From NCBI RefSeq assembly GCF_036588685.1, contig NC_086379.1, forward strand, positions 72,137,727 through 72,201,726: a DNA stretch of 64,000 bases, written 5' to 3'. The position numbers and the translations under genes were made by a program. The stretch's first letter is position 1, and every line of letters starts with the position of its first letter. The notes below the pieces were generated by a model. The model was not told the origin of the DNA. It saw only the letters and a program-made list of their open reading frames with translations, and did no database searches. Source of the DNA: Mytilus trossulus. Lineage: Eukaryota > Mollusca > Bivalvia > Mytilida > Mytilidae. This document shows positions 11,501 through 24,495 of this stretch, piece by piece.

Positions 11501-14500
11501 TAATTGCTGGCACAGTGTTTTAGATTTTAGAATAGAATCCTTTTTTTAGCTTCTTTTTGGTGTTAAAAAGAGCAAAACTAAGAATCAACTAGAAATTATT
11601 TCACCAATTCTAGATAAAAAATCCTTTATAAAGCAAAACAGTCAAGTTGACGTAATATTTGTATTTTGCAATAACTTTATAGATTTATACTAAGCATTAG
11701 TCATTCCTTTCATAGTAAACACACTGAATGAACTTTTTAGTAGTTTGTATGTGACAAAAAGCATGTATGATGCTGTGACTATAAACAAACCTATGCTTAG
11801 TTTTAAATCAGACGATAGTTTTACATGATTTGCATCACATTTTACTGAAAAAATAAGCATATTTAGGTTTTTAATCTTTATCCTTAAAATTCTGCCAGGT
11901 ATTAATACAACAACAGTTACTATACAGTGTAAAAAATAGAGTAAATTAAAAGTTCTAATGTTATCTGTTGATTAACACCTTTGATCTAGGTCTACAAGGT
12001 AGATATCAGGTGTGTTATGTAACTTTACATGGGGACTGTTTGTTGACCATTATTACCCAGCTTGTCCTCCAGGCTTGTTTTTATAGCCACATATCATTAA
12101 TGCCACTTCTTAATATAGGTAAACAAATGTAGAGTTAATATTGATACTTATCTGAACAAAAACTTCAATGACCTTTTGATGTTTTGTTTTTACGAGGGTT
12201 TAGTCTCCTCTTTAATGTAAAAAGAGATAAACAACGGAAAATTTTTGGGGCATGGAAATTTTGGACTAAAATTACATGTGATGATTTGAAATATTCATGA
12301 GCAAATTGTAACAAAATTGTGTAACGTGTGGTCACTGTTCTTATATGGCAAAATAAGTTCTCAAGGGATAAGAAAAATGGGCCAGAAAATGGACTAAAAA
12401 GACAAAAGTTAGGGAAAGTACACCCCCCTCCTATCAAAAAAAAATCTAAACAATCCTTAATAGGAAATATTTTCTTAGATAGTAAAGACTTTTACGCATT
12501 CCAGTCTTTATAATTATCAAAAGAAAGGACATAAGTTCTATAGTCACAAGATGATATTATAGTCTCATGATAAAGCTATGTCTGTAACAGCTTGCAGTAA
12601 TATAAAGTCATTCTATATATACTTGTACTTTCTAAATATATGTCAACCAGCTGAAATGATGAAACAAATAAAGCTGTTATGATATATGACGCAAGTCAAT
12701 AGTATAAAAAAATCTGTTGATTTATTGTATAAGAGAATGTATACCATGTATAAATTGTTTTTTAGGTTGATACTTAGTTTAAGCATTCTAATTTATATAC
12801 ATCAAATATTCTACCAGGGAAAAGGCCTCTGCACCTTTCAAAGGTCAGGGACAATAGAAAAACATGTATAATGAAGCAATGGTAAAAATAGAAGTAGTGC
12901 TTCTAGGCTTACAATGTTTCATCATTTTGCTTATGTATGTTGTATTTCATGAACAAAGTCGTTTTCAGTTAGTGATAAAGATGCGCTGTTTCAGCCACTT
13001 TTTTAAAAGGGGGGTCCTAACATATGTCCCCATACAAAAGCATTAGTTGTCAAACAGAAAGGGGGACAGTCTGATTGTGTACCAGCCAATCAAGGTCTTT
13101 TAAAACCAACAGTTAGTAAAAAGTACAATTCCAACCCCAGAACTCCTCACTGGATCTGCAAGTGTGTTTTGTCCACATTTGATTTATAAAACCCAGGAAT
13201 TCTACTTGGATAAAGTTTTTGCAGTACAGATTTTAATATGCAGTGTACAATGTATCTTATTTTAAAATGCTATCATGGTTTCATTGAGAGTTTAATGGTA
13301 CATCTGTGTTAATGTTACTGGTATGTACAGCTTGAAATGGACAAAATATGTTCATGTTGGAACCAACATGTCCCAAACTTGCCAACTGGAGGTCACAAAA
13401 TTGAAAAAAAGTTTAAAAAAAAAGTGATGTTCTTTAGTCACTAATAAAATGAAAAGTCTTAAAAAGGGACATCTGTAGGTCATCAAGCTGCCAAAAGGTC
13501 CTAAAACTAGACAATTTTAGGTCAATAAACTTTCATGAGTGATGGACTACAACATATATTCACTATTTATCATAGACCTTAAATAAACTGCATACTGTCA
13601 TCAGTGAATAAATACCTTGAACAAACCCTAAGGATTTATCTGATTAAATGTAATATGTATTATACTGTTGAATAATCTTATGTACTAAAGTTCACTCAAC
13701 CATATTAAAAATCTAATTTTATTTTTATTTATTCCCTATTTTTTAAAACATATACTGGTAATCTATATATTATTTTTTTTTTGCCAATTTAAGGACAAAC
13801 TAGTTATTTGCAGCACAAAATGGTGTTGTACTGTGAAGATACAATGATCATTTCAAACAGAAAAAAATCTTTAAAAAAGTTTTAGGAAAAAGTGATGAAT
13901 CTTGTGTGTAATAATTTTAATCTTTCTATTTCAGTGAACTGAAGAGATATTGACCAGAAATATTAACCAAAGAGAAATATAATCATTTTATAATCATATA
14001 ATTGTTAATCTTAATATCATTGTGTTTATTGACATTAGAATTCATCAGTCACCAAACTTGACATACATATAAGACAATTGTTAAAGGTATTTTGTCATTT
14101 TCTGTTATTGTTTGAAGTGCCTTTTGTAAAGTCTGAAATCCATGAAAACTCATGAAAACATTTGTGAAGCTTTAGTTACAAATAAAAGACAGCCATAGTT
14201 CTAATGATTCGATAATTACACAATTTTAAAATTAACATCTCATGAACGGAGCATATTTAGTCTTTGTTAAGTACCATGAAATAAAACACTGGATAAAATT
14301 TTCAAATTGATAAACTTTATTTCCTGTAAAATCCAAATGAGTTAGTTTAAGCTGATAGATATAAGAGACTACTATTATACAATGTGTAAAAGTAGGCTCA
14401 GGATTAAGTTACTGTTTTCTTCTCTTGCCTCTATATTTGATGCTAATTGTTAAACTGAAACAAGAAACCAGTTTTAAGATTTCAATGTTAAGAAATTGAT

Positions 14501-16035
14501 GCATTTCATTGGATTTATATAATACTTCCTTTTGGTATTACTGAAAAAACAAGACCAGATGTGTGTCAGGCCTTTTGAGTGTTCTGTACACCAACATCAG
14601 AAGAAATTTGACATCATTGAGACGACTTTTACAACACAATAAAAGTCAGACCTGGACCAAGGATATATCAGATTAATTTACTAGTTAAATATCATGACAA
14701 CTTTGGGGGTGGTCCTCGATAATATTATATCTTTTATACATTGACACCTTTATTAACTACATGTAGACAATGGTTATAGTTAGTTTTCACTCGTGACTTG
14801 TGAACGTGAATGGTCATGTATATTTCTACCACCAAAACCTTTTAGAATAAAACTATCAAAATGGTTTCAATATTTTGATAAATATGATTGTAAGAAATGA
14901 AATTTCAGATAGTCTTTTTTTCTTAAAACAAGAAAGCTGTTTTGACAGGATAAACTAAAATTGATTAATTTACACACTATCTCTTAAAGATTTCATTAAT
15001 ATCTGATGTAAAAGATATTTGTCCCTGTTTATGTCATGTCCCTCAGACACTTACACAACTTTTATTTCCTTCAACAAATGTATAAAAGAATATAAAACAT
15101 GCAGACCTTCAGGGGATCAGGAATAAATAATAAAACAAAGAATGAAATGTAAAGGCAGCAAATTTGAACTTCATATGATCGGAAATTAATGATTCTACAA
15201 ACAGTTATTTTGTCTTTTGCTCAATTAATTTCATTTTTCTGTTGTGAATTCAGTTCTTCTGTCTTTCCCATATTATATTGTATGGAATTGTCTTTCATTT
15301 GAAAAGGGACAGCAGGGCCAAAAGGCTAAAACAGATATATCTCATTAATGTGTACTACACACCCACTCTAGACAACAAATTATACAGTTTATAGGACCAT
15401 AACTTTGTGTATCACAAACCAATAAACCTGTCATTAGTTTTATGTATTCAGATTTTCTGCATGAATGATGTTGTATGTTGTAAATAAATATGTAATGTTG
15501 TATCAAATAGCAGTATGGTTATTAGGAATATTGTCCTTGTTTGGTATCAACAACACTTGATAAGTATCATTGGATACACAGTTTTATTTGGTCTAAAAAA
15601 AAATACATGGAAATTTTCCTGCTTGGCCTTCAAACTATTATATGGTTCTTTATATGGTTTCAGCTACATTTTCATTTATAAGAATGCAAATTTTAGTTCA
15701 GTTTGTCACAATTATTTAGTACATATTATGAACAGAAAACAAAAATTTGTAAAATTTGTAAACTGCAAGTAAAGTAGGTATATTGTTTTGTATATTAAAC
15801 TCTTATTTTTTTTAAATTTTTGTTCAATATGAAGAAATTGCTTAGTGTCCAAAATCTTCCCAAAATGATATTTAAACAACAGGATAATTTTAAAAGTATG
15901 AATTAAAAGACATTAAAAATATGACGGAAACAACTTCAAAAATTTATTATAAATAATGCATCTTTCATTAAATTTTAGTGATAAGATAAAAGTAAGTGTA
16001 TGATAACATTTTTTTATTTATTATATTTTTTTGGT
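8548..16035. other. Gene-free AT-rich interval
   Basis: I see no conserved coding block or RNA gene. Open frames are short (60-90 codons), low in complexity and without recognisable motifs. Small items are a TCTGAGGCATACTGGTC(G/A)TGTGATAC direct duplication at about 10277-10330 and mononucleotide runs. This may be intergenic or a long intron of a gene whose exons are elsewhere. Confidence 0.5.
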
Positions 16036-16049
16036 ATGTGAAAATGTGC

Positions 16050-16055
16050 ATTCAG

Positions 16056-16089
<34 letters not shown>

Positions 16090-16510
16090 GAGTCTTAATT
16101 GAAAACTACGTTCAAACCTATGACTGCGTTGGATAAAAACCGCAATTTTTATACGTGTGCATGTCAAACAAATTTCGTTGTAGAAGGGTCTAAAAACAGC
16201 ACAAACAACACAAACAACATTTTCCAAAAATGTTGTTTGTGCTGTTTTTAGACCCTTCTACAACGAAATATATATATATATGTTAGATGTTTAGACGAGT
16301 TGTATATATATATATATATATATACAACTCGTCTAAACATCAACCCAACAATGTTAGACTGTTGGGTTGATGTTTAGACGAGTTGTATATACATTATGTA
16401 CACAGCCATGTATCACCATCATTGATGGCGATCCGATGGATACATCTGTTGTAGGGTTGTCACTGACTCAGACGTACTTATGTATATATATATATATATA
16501 TATATGCATT
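16050..16510. repeat. Nest of inverted SINE-tail and R1 repeat fragments separated by (TA)n tracts
   Basis: 16086-16212 is an inverted copy of family R1 (seen direct at 38700-38875, 39265-39455, 49683-49885). It is followed by a second inverted fragment, giving perfect hairpin arms at 16172-16209 and about 16230-16269. Then come three copies, alternating in strand, of a tail with GTTTAGACGAGTTGTATATA (16288-16310, 16321-16340, 16369-16390), two of them forming a palindrome around CAACCCAACA...TGTTGGGTTG (16331-16379). The tail resembles the 3' part of the tRNA-like SINE at about 62090-62270. Confidence 0.7.
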
Positions 16511-17463
16511 CTTGAGTTATACATACTACATTTTAATGTGGTAAAACATATTTTACCTTTTTGGGGATGTAAACTGGAAATCGTATACAATTTTTTTAAT
16601 CTTTTGCATATTAAGAATTGGAAAAAGGGGAGATAATAAAATATTTGGTTTCAAATAAAAAGTTCAGTTTTTATAAAAATGTTTCTTTAATATCATTGAT
16701 GGGATAAATTTGATTCCGTGTGTAGCAAGAGTAATGTGTGCTTTTAATGTCGGCATATAAGGAAGGATGTTATGTTTTTAGTAGAGGGAAATAGAAAAAG
16801 GTGTATTGAATTCTTAGACATATAGCTCTCTAGCTGAGTTGTGATATATAAAAATGTATATGTAAATTTTGTACTATCCCATATTGAGATGTTAATTTTA
16901 TATCATCTATATATTTCTTTGTATATAATCTATGTTGTGCCTATTTTTATAAATGAGATAAAAATTGCAAAAAAAGTGACATTTTAGATTAATTCATTCA
17001 TTGTTTCTTTGATATATCATGTTGAAACATCCAGGGCAAATCATTTATTATATCACATTAAGATAACTTTTAGAAATCGACAACAAAAATTAAATCCAAG
17101 ACTCCATTTTTTTAAATTTAGTCATATGAAGTACATATTTGAACCTAGTTTGTGATTCTGAAGAAATTTTAAATGTTAGAATATGCCAATAAATACTATG
17201 ATATGACAATTGAACAGCAATCTGAATGCTTCTTGTTTTATCTTGAATCATGAGGGGAAGATTTCACCTGTCATTTGTGTCTGATCAGCAGACTAGTTTT
17301 TTTTAAAAGTTGTTCCTATATTACATGTTCATTTTTGTACCAGTATATGAGAATAAGAAATTCATTTATGTAGGTATCTAATTGCTATTATTAAGATATA
17401 AGCAGCAAAAAGACAAGACAGCAAATTGCTACAACCACTATAATTGAATAAATATAAACTAAT

Positions 17464-17613
17464 CAGAGATAGATTTAGGGGGCAGGGGGCCAAGGTCCCC
17501 CTTTCTGGGAAAAAATTGGTTGCTTATATAGGAAATCACTGAAGCGTGACTGGAATGGGCCCTCTTAGGCATTCAGTGGGCCCCACTTATGAAAATTTCT
17601 GGATCCACCACTG
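17464..17613 (+). mobile_element. Short GGATCCAC-ended MITE (family M2)
   Basis: About 150 bp with GGTTGCTTATATAGGAAATC, CACTGAAGCGTGACTGGAAT and the end TTCTGGATCCACCACTG, the same internal order as the copies at 6068-6215 and 38394-38549. Confidence 0.65.
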
Positions 17614-18261
17614 CTAATACTAAACACTGTAGTATTCTGTAAATGTCAAATGAACTTGGATTGTGTTGGGGTTTTTTATCTTTAAAAATAATACATTTTC
17701 GAAAAATACATGCCAATTTTAGATGATTAAAAATATATTCCTAACTTAAATTGAACATACCATAATAAGAACTTGATACAGTGTATATGGTTTTACTATA
17801 CTGGTACATAAACATGTACTGGATAGTTATATTTTGGTTATAATTTAACACAAAAGCTATTTTTTTTCCCAAAGGAACAGAAATTTCTTGTCTTTCCTGA
17901 ATATATTTTCTTAAAAAGTACATATTAGTAGTTAAGTTCTTTTTATATTTATTGATAGGGAAAATAAAAACACATATTTAAATTTCATATGCAAAGCATT
18001 ATTTAGAATTGTTAAAGCCCTAAAGAAAAAATTGTTTATTCTTTAAAGTAAAATGGTATCTATAAAATCAATAGCAGCTTACAGACATTACTAGATTTAT
18101 TTGTTTATATATTAGAATTATTTCATTACATGTATTGTTATTGTTTAATTAACACCAAATAAAATCTTTTTTGTACAACTTGTGTTTGATTGAATGGCTA
18201 TTGAACAGCAATATCAATATGTGTATTGTTGATCTTTTCATTTACCTTGAAAATATAAGAA

Positions 18262-18690
18262 AGAATATGTGGTATGATTGCCAATGAGTCTACTCTCCAC
18301 AAGGGATCAAAATGACATAGAAATAAAGGCTATAGGTCACTGTACAGTTTCAACGATGAGCAGAGCCGATACTGCATAGTCAGCTGTAAAAGGCTCAAAA
18401 TCACATATGTAAAACATTCAAACCAGAAAACTAAGGGCCTAATTAATGTACAAAAATTAACAATAAACAAATATGTAAAACAGCAACAAACGACAACCAC
18501 TGAATTACAGGCTGTTGACTTGGGACAGGCACATATATAGAGAATGTGGCGGGGTTAAACATGTTAGCTAGATCCAAACCCTGGTATAGTGGTGTATCAG
18601 TATAACATAAGCACAAATTATAAAAAAAATAACTGAAAAAGGCTTAACTCATCAGATGGATACAAAATACATTTAACCTAGGATTTGTAT
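18262..18690 (+). repeat. Dispersed repeat (family G), long copy
   Basis: Begins ATGTGGTATGATTGCCAATG and continues through ACAAACGACAACCACTGAAT, GACTTGGGACAGGCACATA and GGCTTAACTCATCAGATGGA. It is the most complete copy of the family in this window. A second long copy at 45345-45780 shares the 5' block and the CCTGGGACAGTG and CTCATCAGA blocks. No open frame runs through it. Confidence 0.7.
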
Positions 18691-18704
18691 AGTTAAATCC
18701 TTGA

Positions 18705-18992
18705 TTTAACAAAACAATAGAGTGGATGTGGCTTGGTACTTGTACATCCCAACAACAAAAAGAACCTATAAATAAGTACATGTCTTTGATGCATGTTGTA
18801 AGACCTTGTATACTTGGTCATAATCAGTATGCTGTTGAAATATTGGTACACAACACCAATAACTACTTGGTTGGAAACAAAAAATGGATTAATAGCAGAG
18901 CCTCCAGACAAGGTGTAAAGATACTTAAGGAACATCTAAAGCTTGCTTTCAAGTGTAGACAGAATTTCCTTGCTGCATTGCAGACCCATTGA
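18705..18992 (+). pseudogene. Unrecognised ORF fragment between two dispersed repeats
   Basis: An open frame (ATG at 18726, stop at 18990-18992) with a normal-looking composition: a conserved-looking core VRPCILGHNQYAVEILVHNT, then KKWINSRASRQG and a basic helix-like end KILKEHLKLAFKCRQNF. The frame is closed upstream by TGA at 18702 and I see no splice site that clearly defines it. It is followed at once by a repeat block (TTTGGTCGG... CACATTCC.TATTTCCATTCTC) that recurs at 10205-10245. It could be a fragment of a transposon ORF or a single coding exon; I do not recognise the family. Confidence 0.3.
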
Positions 18993-20439
18993 TGGCCTTT
19001 GGCTGTTTTCTTCACTTTGGTCGGAATGTTATTTCTGACACATTCCTATTTCCATTCTCAATTTTTTTATACTAGAATGTAATTATGAATGAATCCAGTA
19101 AAACTCAAAACTTTCACCTTACATGTTCACATCAGCATTAAATCTTACTTATTTAATTAAGTCAATTTGTCGACAGGATGTTGTTTGCCATGAGGTCTCA
19201 AAATCTGATGTAATTGATAGCTTTTATGAATGAACTCAAATTTCATAAGAGGTCAAATTATCAACTCTATACTATTTATAACTTTCATGAAATTGTATGA
19301 ATGGATTTAAAGGAGAATTTTGGCTATTGTCATGAACCATCAAAACAAACACAGAATTAAAAAAAAAACACTGTCACAATCCTATGATCCTATGAAAGAA
19401 AATTTAATAATAAGCAATTGGAACCCTACAAAAACCTCTCCCTTGATCTCTCTTTGAAGAGGACTCAGTTCCTTATCCACTAGCTGACTGACTAGTGGGT
19501 GGTAATCCTAAGTCCAATTATGTAATAAAATGCATAAGTTGATTCATAAATTAGGTCATACATGAATGTTTCTGATTGAATGAAATCTATTTGTCAGTAC
19601 AAATGTATTAAAATTGTTATTTTCACTAATAAAATGGAAACTAATAATGATCTCAAATGCACATTTATAAGAATAGCTTTTTTTTTTAAATAAAACCAAT
19701 AAATAAATTTTTATCAAAGAGAATGATCCTTTGCATGGTATCTAGGGTTAAGAAGTTTGTGTTTTTTGTTTCTGCCAATTGAAAAAAACATCAGGGTAAA
19801 ATACATGTATTGTCTACTACCTTGATAATCTTACTGTGGATTTATTAATTTTTGTGGTAACCATTTTTTTGAGATTGGGAAATAAAAATTCATGGATAAT
19901 TGATTTCCTGTTTTGACAAACTCTGCATATAACCCTCTAGAAAATTTACTAATTAACAAAGTTTTGCTTCTTATCTTGATAACTGTTAAGATAAGTTGCA
20001 AGGAAAAAAATTATCATCCTTACCAAATCTATAAAAATTTGTAAATGAAAGAAACTGTTATTTTTAGCAGTAATTGCCATGAAAGGATTTTTTAATTATA
20101 TTTAAAAAAAATTAATTATATTCTATTTTTTCCTAATATTTTCAAAACATACGAAAAAAACTGAACACACCAAAAATTATCAGCAATACAATATGTGCAA
20201 TAAAATATGTAATTATTTTTTGTTTGCAATAAACAAAGTTAATAGAACACAAAACTGGCTAACTGTATTTTTAAACTAAATTGACATACTTCTAAAGGAA
20301 CCTAGAATCTTCCATATATTTGTGTGTTTTTATTTTTAAATATTTAAAAGTCTGCTTTTGAATTGCACATTGGATGCAATTTAGTTTCGTTCTATATTTG
20401 TCATATTTCCCGTTTGTATTCTAAAAAATGTGAATCAAA

Positions 20440-20686
20440 GCCTTCACGTTTTAAAAATGTGAATCCTTATGTGACCTTAACCTTTGGATCATACCAAATA
20501 TAATGGAACAGTCTCATGAATATTCAAATCACAATGGAAAAAACCAGCTGATTTAGAAATGACAAGTGCAGACGATCAACACACGTCCTGTCGTTCGCAT
20601 CGTTAGTTTAGTTCATTAGTGCTAGGTGTTAATTTGGACGACTAATTTAATTTGCAACTTACATTATTTTCATTTCTAATTAACAA
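20440..20686 (+). promoter_or_regulatory. Putative promoter/5' UTR of the REDD1/DDIT4 homologue
   Basis: Two ACGTG cores, read on the minus strand, lie at 20445-20449 and 20582-20586, about 240 and 105 bp upstream of the ATG. ACGTG is the core of hypoxia-response elements, and mammalian DDIT4 is a known HIF target. The motif is short and AT-rich DNA would give about one per kilobase by chance, so this is a weak lead. No convincing TATA box was found. Confidence 0.25.
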
Positions 20687-22977
20687 ATGGAGTTCGAATC
20701 TCGGGACAGTTGTTGTAATTTGATTGATCAAAATTCAATCAACAAGACAAAGGTGGACAAACTTTTGCAGAAACTAAAGTTTTTGATATTTAGAGATGTG
20801 GAAAAGAATGAACAGAAAGGAATATTTGAAAGAGACACTGTAAAGACATGTCAAAGTAAGTTTAAAATGCAATTTTTATAATTTTGTATGATTAATGATA
20901 TGTATATTTCAATCACTCGTGACTTGTCTTGAGTTGTGATCGATTTTCAGTTCCATCATGACATAAGATGGACAGAACTAAAGAGACGATTTATTTTATA
21001 ATTACTAAACCAAAGCTTAAGAAAGAATCTAAAACAGTTTACATTTTACTGCATTTGTGCTTAAAAATTAAAATCAAATTATGCAGGTAATTTTTTTTAA
21101 ATTGGCTCATTTCCAAAAATAGATTGTGATGTATAAAAAAAAAATACTAAAAATAGAAATTTCCTAACTGTAAGCCATCTTTTAGTTCAAGATTCTTAAC
21201 ATCTACTGTAATTTTGTATATAATTTGATACTTCAAAATGCATTAACACTTTAAACCTGATGATTTTTTTACTGAAAAAATCCTATGCAAATCATCAAAT
21301 CCTTGGAATAAAGTATGTTAAAAAAAAAATCCATGAAGGAAAGGGTTTTAACAGTTTAAAACAGTACAATCTTTTAATGGCTTTACAATCAAAAACACGA
21401 TAATTGTTTTTGATAAATAAAAATTTAAAATAATGGCAATTGCATTTCAGAAAAACTTAATTTTGGCCATCAAACATATCGTCAAAAGTAAAACATGAAA
21501 ATGATTGAGGATGAATACCATTTCTTCTCAATCTGTCCATGCTATACATCATTAAGGGATACCTATATACAAAATATTAATAAAAACCTTAATTTCAATT
21601 TTATTAAATTGCAGTCCACTATAACACTTAAGCATTTGACTGTACTTTTAAATAGCAGTCTACCAGTCATTATAAAAATCACCATAAAGTATATTAATGA
21701 TTGTCTTTTATTAAGAACATCTGTATAACTTGTATTTCTTTTAATATGCAATACCAACCTAATTTTTGTTTGTGTTCTTTTTTCAATTGTTCATGAACAT
21801 TAATAATGTGTTAACTGTTGATAATTATAGCCTTTTTTCTTCTTTGCTGTGAATACCACTGTCACTCTAATATAATTGTAATCAATTTAACTATTGTAAG
21901 TTTATTGTCTTAATTTTGTATGCCATAACCATTTAATGTAAATGTGTTTGTGCGAATAAAATATTGTCTATTGTCTATTGTACTGTACATAGAAGGAATT
22001 TCTTAATAATAGATATTGCATGTGCATCATTGGCAATCATACCACATCTTCCTTTTATATTGATATTAGGCATAAAATATTTCATGTAAAATCACGACCA
22101 ATTGTTAAATACAGCATCCACATACACTGTTCAAAACTAGGACTTTTGGTATTTATCCAAACAATATAAAGTTATTGCTGAAAATGCAAAATAATGTTGC
22201 ATAATCATACTTATGCAAATAATATCGGTTAATCACTGAAATACATGCACAGCGTAAACAACTATGTGTTTACATGTTGATATGAAAGTTTGTAGCTTAA
22301 TTTGATAATAATATAATGCCTAGGTTGACGTCCTTGATTAAAACCCCTATAATCTGACAAATTTTTTGTGTGTACAATGTAACAACAAAAAAAGTTATCT
22401 TTTCTTATGATGTCTAAAAGTCTTTTGATTCTACTTGACCTTGATTTTTGAGTTCTGATTTCCGAGGAAATATTGTAAGTGTGTATTCTTTTTATTTTCA
22501 GATGAAATCCCAGAAGTTCCAACAGAAAGTTATGGTAGCATCGACTCTCTTTCAGCGTTAGACGTAAAACAATGTGGCTTATTGATTCAAAGACTTCAAC
22601 AAACTCTTAGAGAAGTTCGTGAACAGCAATTTAAATGTGAAATATTGGTGCCATGTGGACTTATAAAGAAAGTAGCCCAGGACATAGTGTCAATGTCATA
22701 TTGTGAGCCCTGTGGACTTAGAGGGTGTACGCTGTATATAAATCTGGAAGAGAAGCAGCAATGTAGACGCTTAGCCAAGCTTTCTTATGATCCAAATACA
22801 GTTGATACTTTTGAATTGCATCTTACATTGAAGGAAGAGACAAGACGTTGGTGCTTCTTCAAAAAACTATTTATATCACTAAGTGGTTGTATGAAAGAAA
22901 TTACATGGAGTTCATCGTGGAAACTCTTGTGTTCATCTTACCGGTTGGAAAAGAAAAAACTGTACAGAAAAAATTAG
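20687..22977 (+). CDS. DDIT4: REDD1/DDIT4-family stress protein (inhibitor of TORC1 signalling)
   Basis: Two exons, 20687-20855 and 22502-22977, joined in phase 1 across a 1646-bp GT-AG intron, give 214 residues (human DDIT4 is 232, DDIT4L 193). The N-terminal 75 residues are polar and diverged, as in the family. The C-terminal RTP801_C domain covers about 77-213 and includes SYCEPCGLRGCTL (122-134), the most conserved family block, then LSYDP.TV.TFEL.L.L and the terminal KKKLY, which also ends the folded domain in vertebrates. Family members (REDD1, REDD2, fly Scylla and Charybdis) are induced by hypoxia, DNA damage, starvation and glucocorticoids and lower mTORC1 activity via TSC1/2; they act in the cytosol. 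The start is the first ATG of the exon and is followed by an open frame to the splice site. A truncated LINE sits in the intron. DDIT4 versus DDIT4L cannot be decided, since the split postdates this lineage. Confidence 0.9.
21430..21981 (+). mobile_element. 5'-truncated LINE fragment (C-terminal end of ORF2 and 3' tail)
   Basis: Lies in the intron of the DDIT4 homologue. The frame ending at 21728 has IEDEYHFFSICPCYTSLRDT, the typical C-terminal motif (E-DEYHF...CP.Y..LR) after the reverse transcriptase of many non-LTR elements. An in-frame relict KLNFGHQTY precedes it, separated by a stop. After the stop there is a 3' UTR of about 230 bp that ends in AATAAAATATTGTCTATTGT and short TATTGTC repeats, a usual LINE tail. 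5' truncation is the normal outcome of target-primed insertion. Confidence 0.7.
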
Positions 22978-24493
22978 ATTCCTAGAACTATTTTCTGCAT
23001 CAATTGATAAACTATTGAGTTGTGATGTGTTCAATTTTTTTTTTTAGAACATTCAAGAATTGAAGATGCCAATTCAAATAATAGCCCTGTGTACATGTAA
23101 ATTTCAATTTTTATTAGTTATATTGTTTTTTCCTTCATTTCTAAAATTTGTAAGTATTACAAAATGTAGTTATCTTAAACTGTTAAAAATCTGTCATATC
23201 TAAGATGAAAAAAAAATTCTGAAAAAAATATAAACGAGCGATTTTGATCAACTGTATGAACACATTTTCATATAAATATATTGACATAATATAAATGATC
23301 TCGGTGACATTAGGGTGCAGTGCAATTTTTTTTAAATTCTAGCTGTCATGTGATATAAAGGTCAGTAAATCATTTTCATCCCTTGGAGAGGACTGAGTGC
23401 AAATGTGGTTGATGAGAGAAAGACAAATAATCACCTTCATTTTTTTGTGTTTGAACATTGAAATATTTTGTATACACAATTTCCCAATATACATGTACAT
23501 GTAAACATTTTTGGGGTATATGTATGATATTAAAAAGATAAAAAAAAGTGATTGAATAAAAAAAAAAGAGTGCTTATTTTCTGTTACATTCCAGTTGTGT
23601 ATACATGTAATGTATATTTTTACCTTTTCAAACAAAATATTTTATTTGTTTATAATTCTTTCTAAAATAGAAATATCTGAAATTATAACTTAAAGAAATC
23701 CATGTTTGATATTTTTTATAAAATTAAAAACAAAAATTAAATTATTTTTAATTTGAAAAATGCAAATTTCTTGATATAGTGCTGATAAAATGGTGCAAAA
23801 TTAGGTAGATAAGAACTTCTGATATTGACATGTTAAATTTTGATTTTAATACTCTTTCTAGTAGCAGAATGAACCTTTAAATTTTTGCTAAATTATATGT
23901 CATATTTCTAACATGATAGGAGTTGTACTCCTATTTGAGAAAAGACCTATGTTTTAAAAATGGAAAATCGACACATAATTTTCTGTGGAAATAGATTTTG
24001 AGAATTTTCTATTCATAAACATCTTGATTGTCATGTCATGTCATGTTTTTACATTAACACAATGTACCATTCATTTAAATAATACTGCCATATAAAAATT
24101 CTAGGTACCTATATTTACTTATATATATATTTGTCTTATAAATGCTCTTTATAAGAGTAATGTTTATTTTGGTACACAAAATTATAACAGTACGGATGCA
24201 GCGAGCAAGATTTTGTTCAGATGACCATGGTTATTTTATGTATATGAAAAATCATTAAAAAAATGTATACAAAAGTGCTTTCATGCAAGTTTAACTGCTT
24301 CCATAGAATATTTGCAATGACCACATGATTTTTTAAATGCATGTAAAAATGCTTTCAATTTCATATTGAAAAAATACATGCATAAATATTTGTATACACT
24401 GTGTTTCAGTGTGGCTAGTCATAATTCACCATTGCTAGTATTGATGATATTTTTTAATGTTTGTGTTGAAAATTTTAGTATTTATATTGTACA
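22978..24493 (+). other. 3' flank of the DDIT4 homologue; candidate poly(A) signal, no other gene
   Basis: AT-rich sequence with no second coding region. AATAAA at 23555-23560, about 580 bp after the stop, is the first canonical poly(A) signal I find downstream and would give a 3' UTR of ordinary length. The rest holds only short uninformative frames. Confidence 0.4.
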
Positions 24494-24495
24494 TA

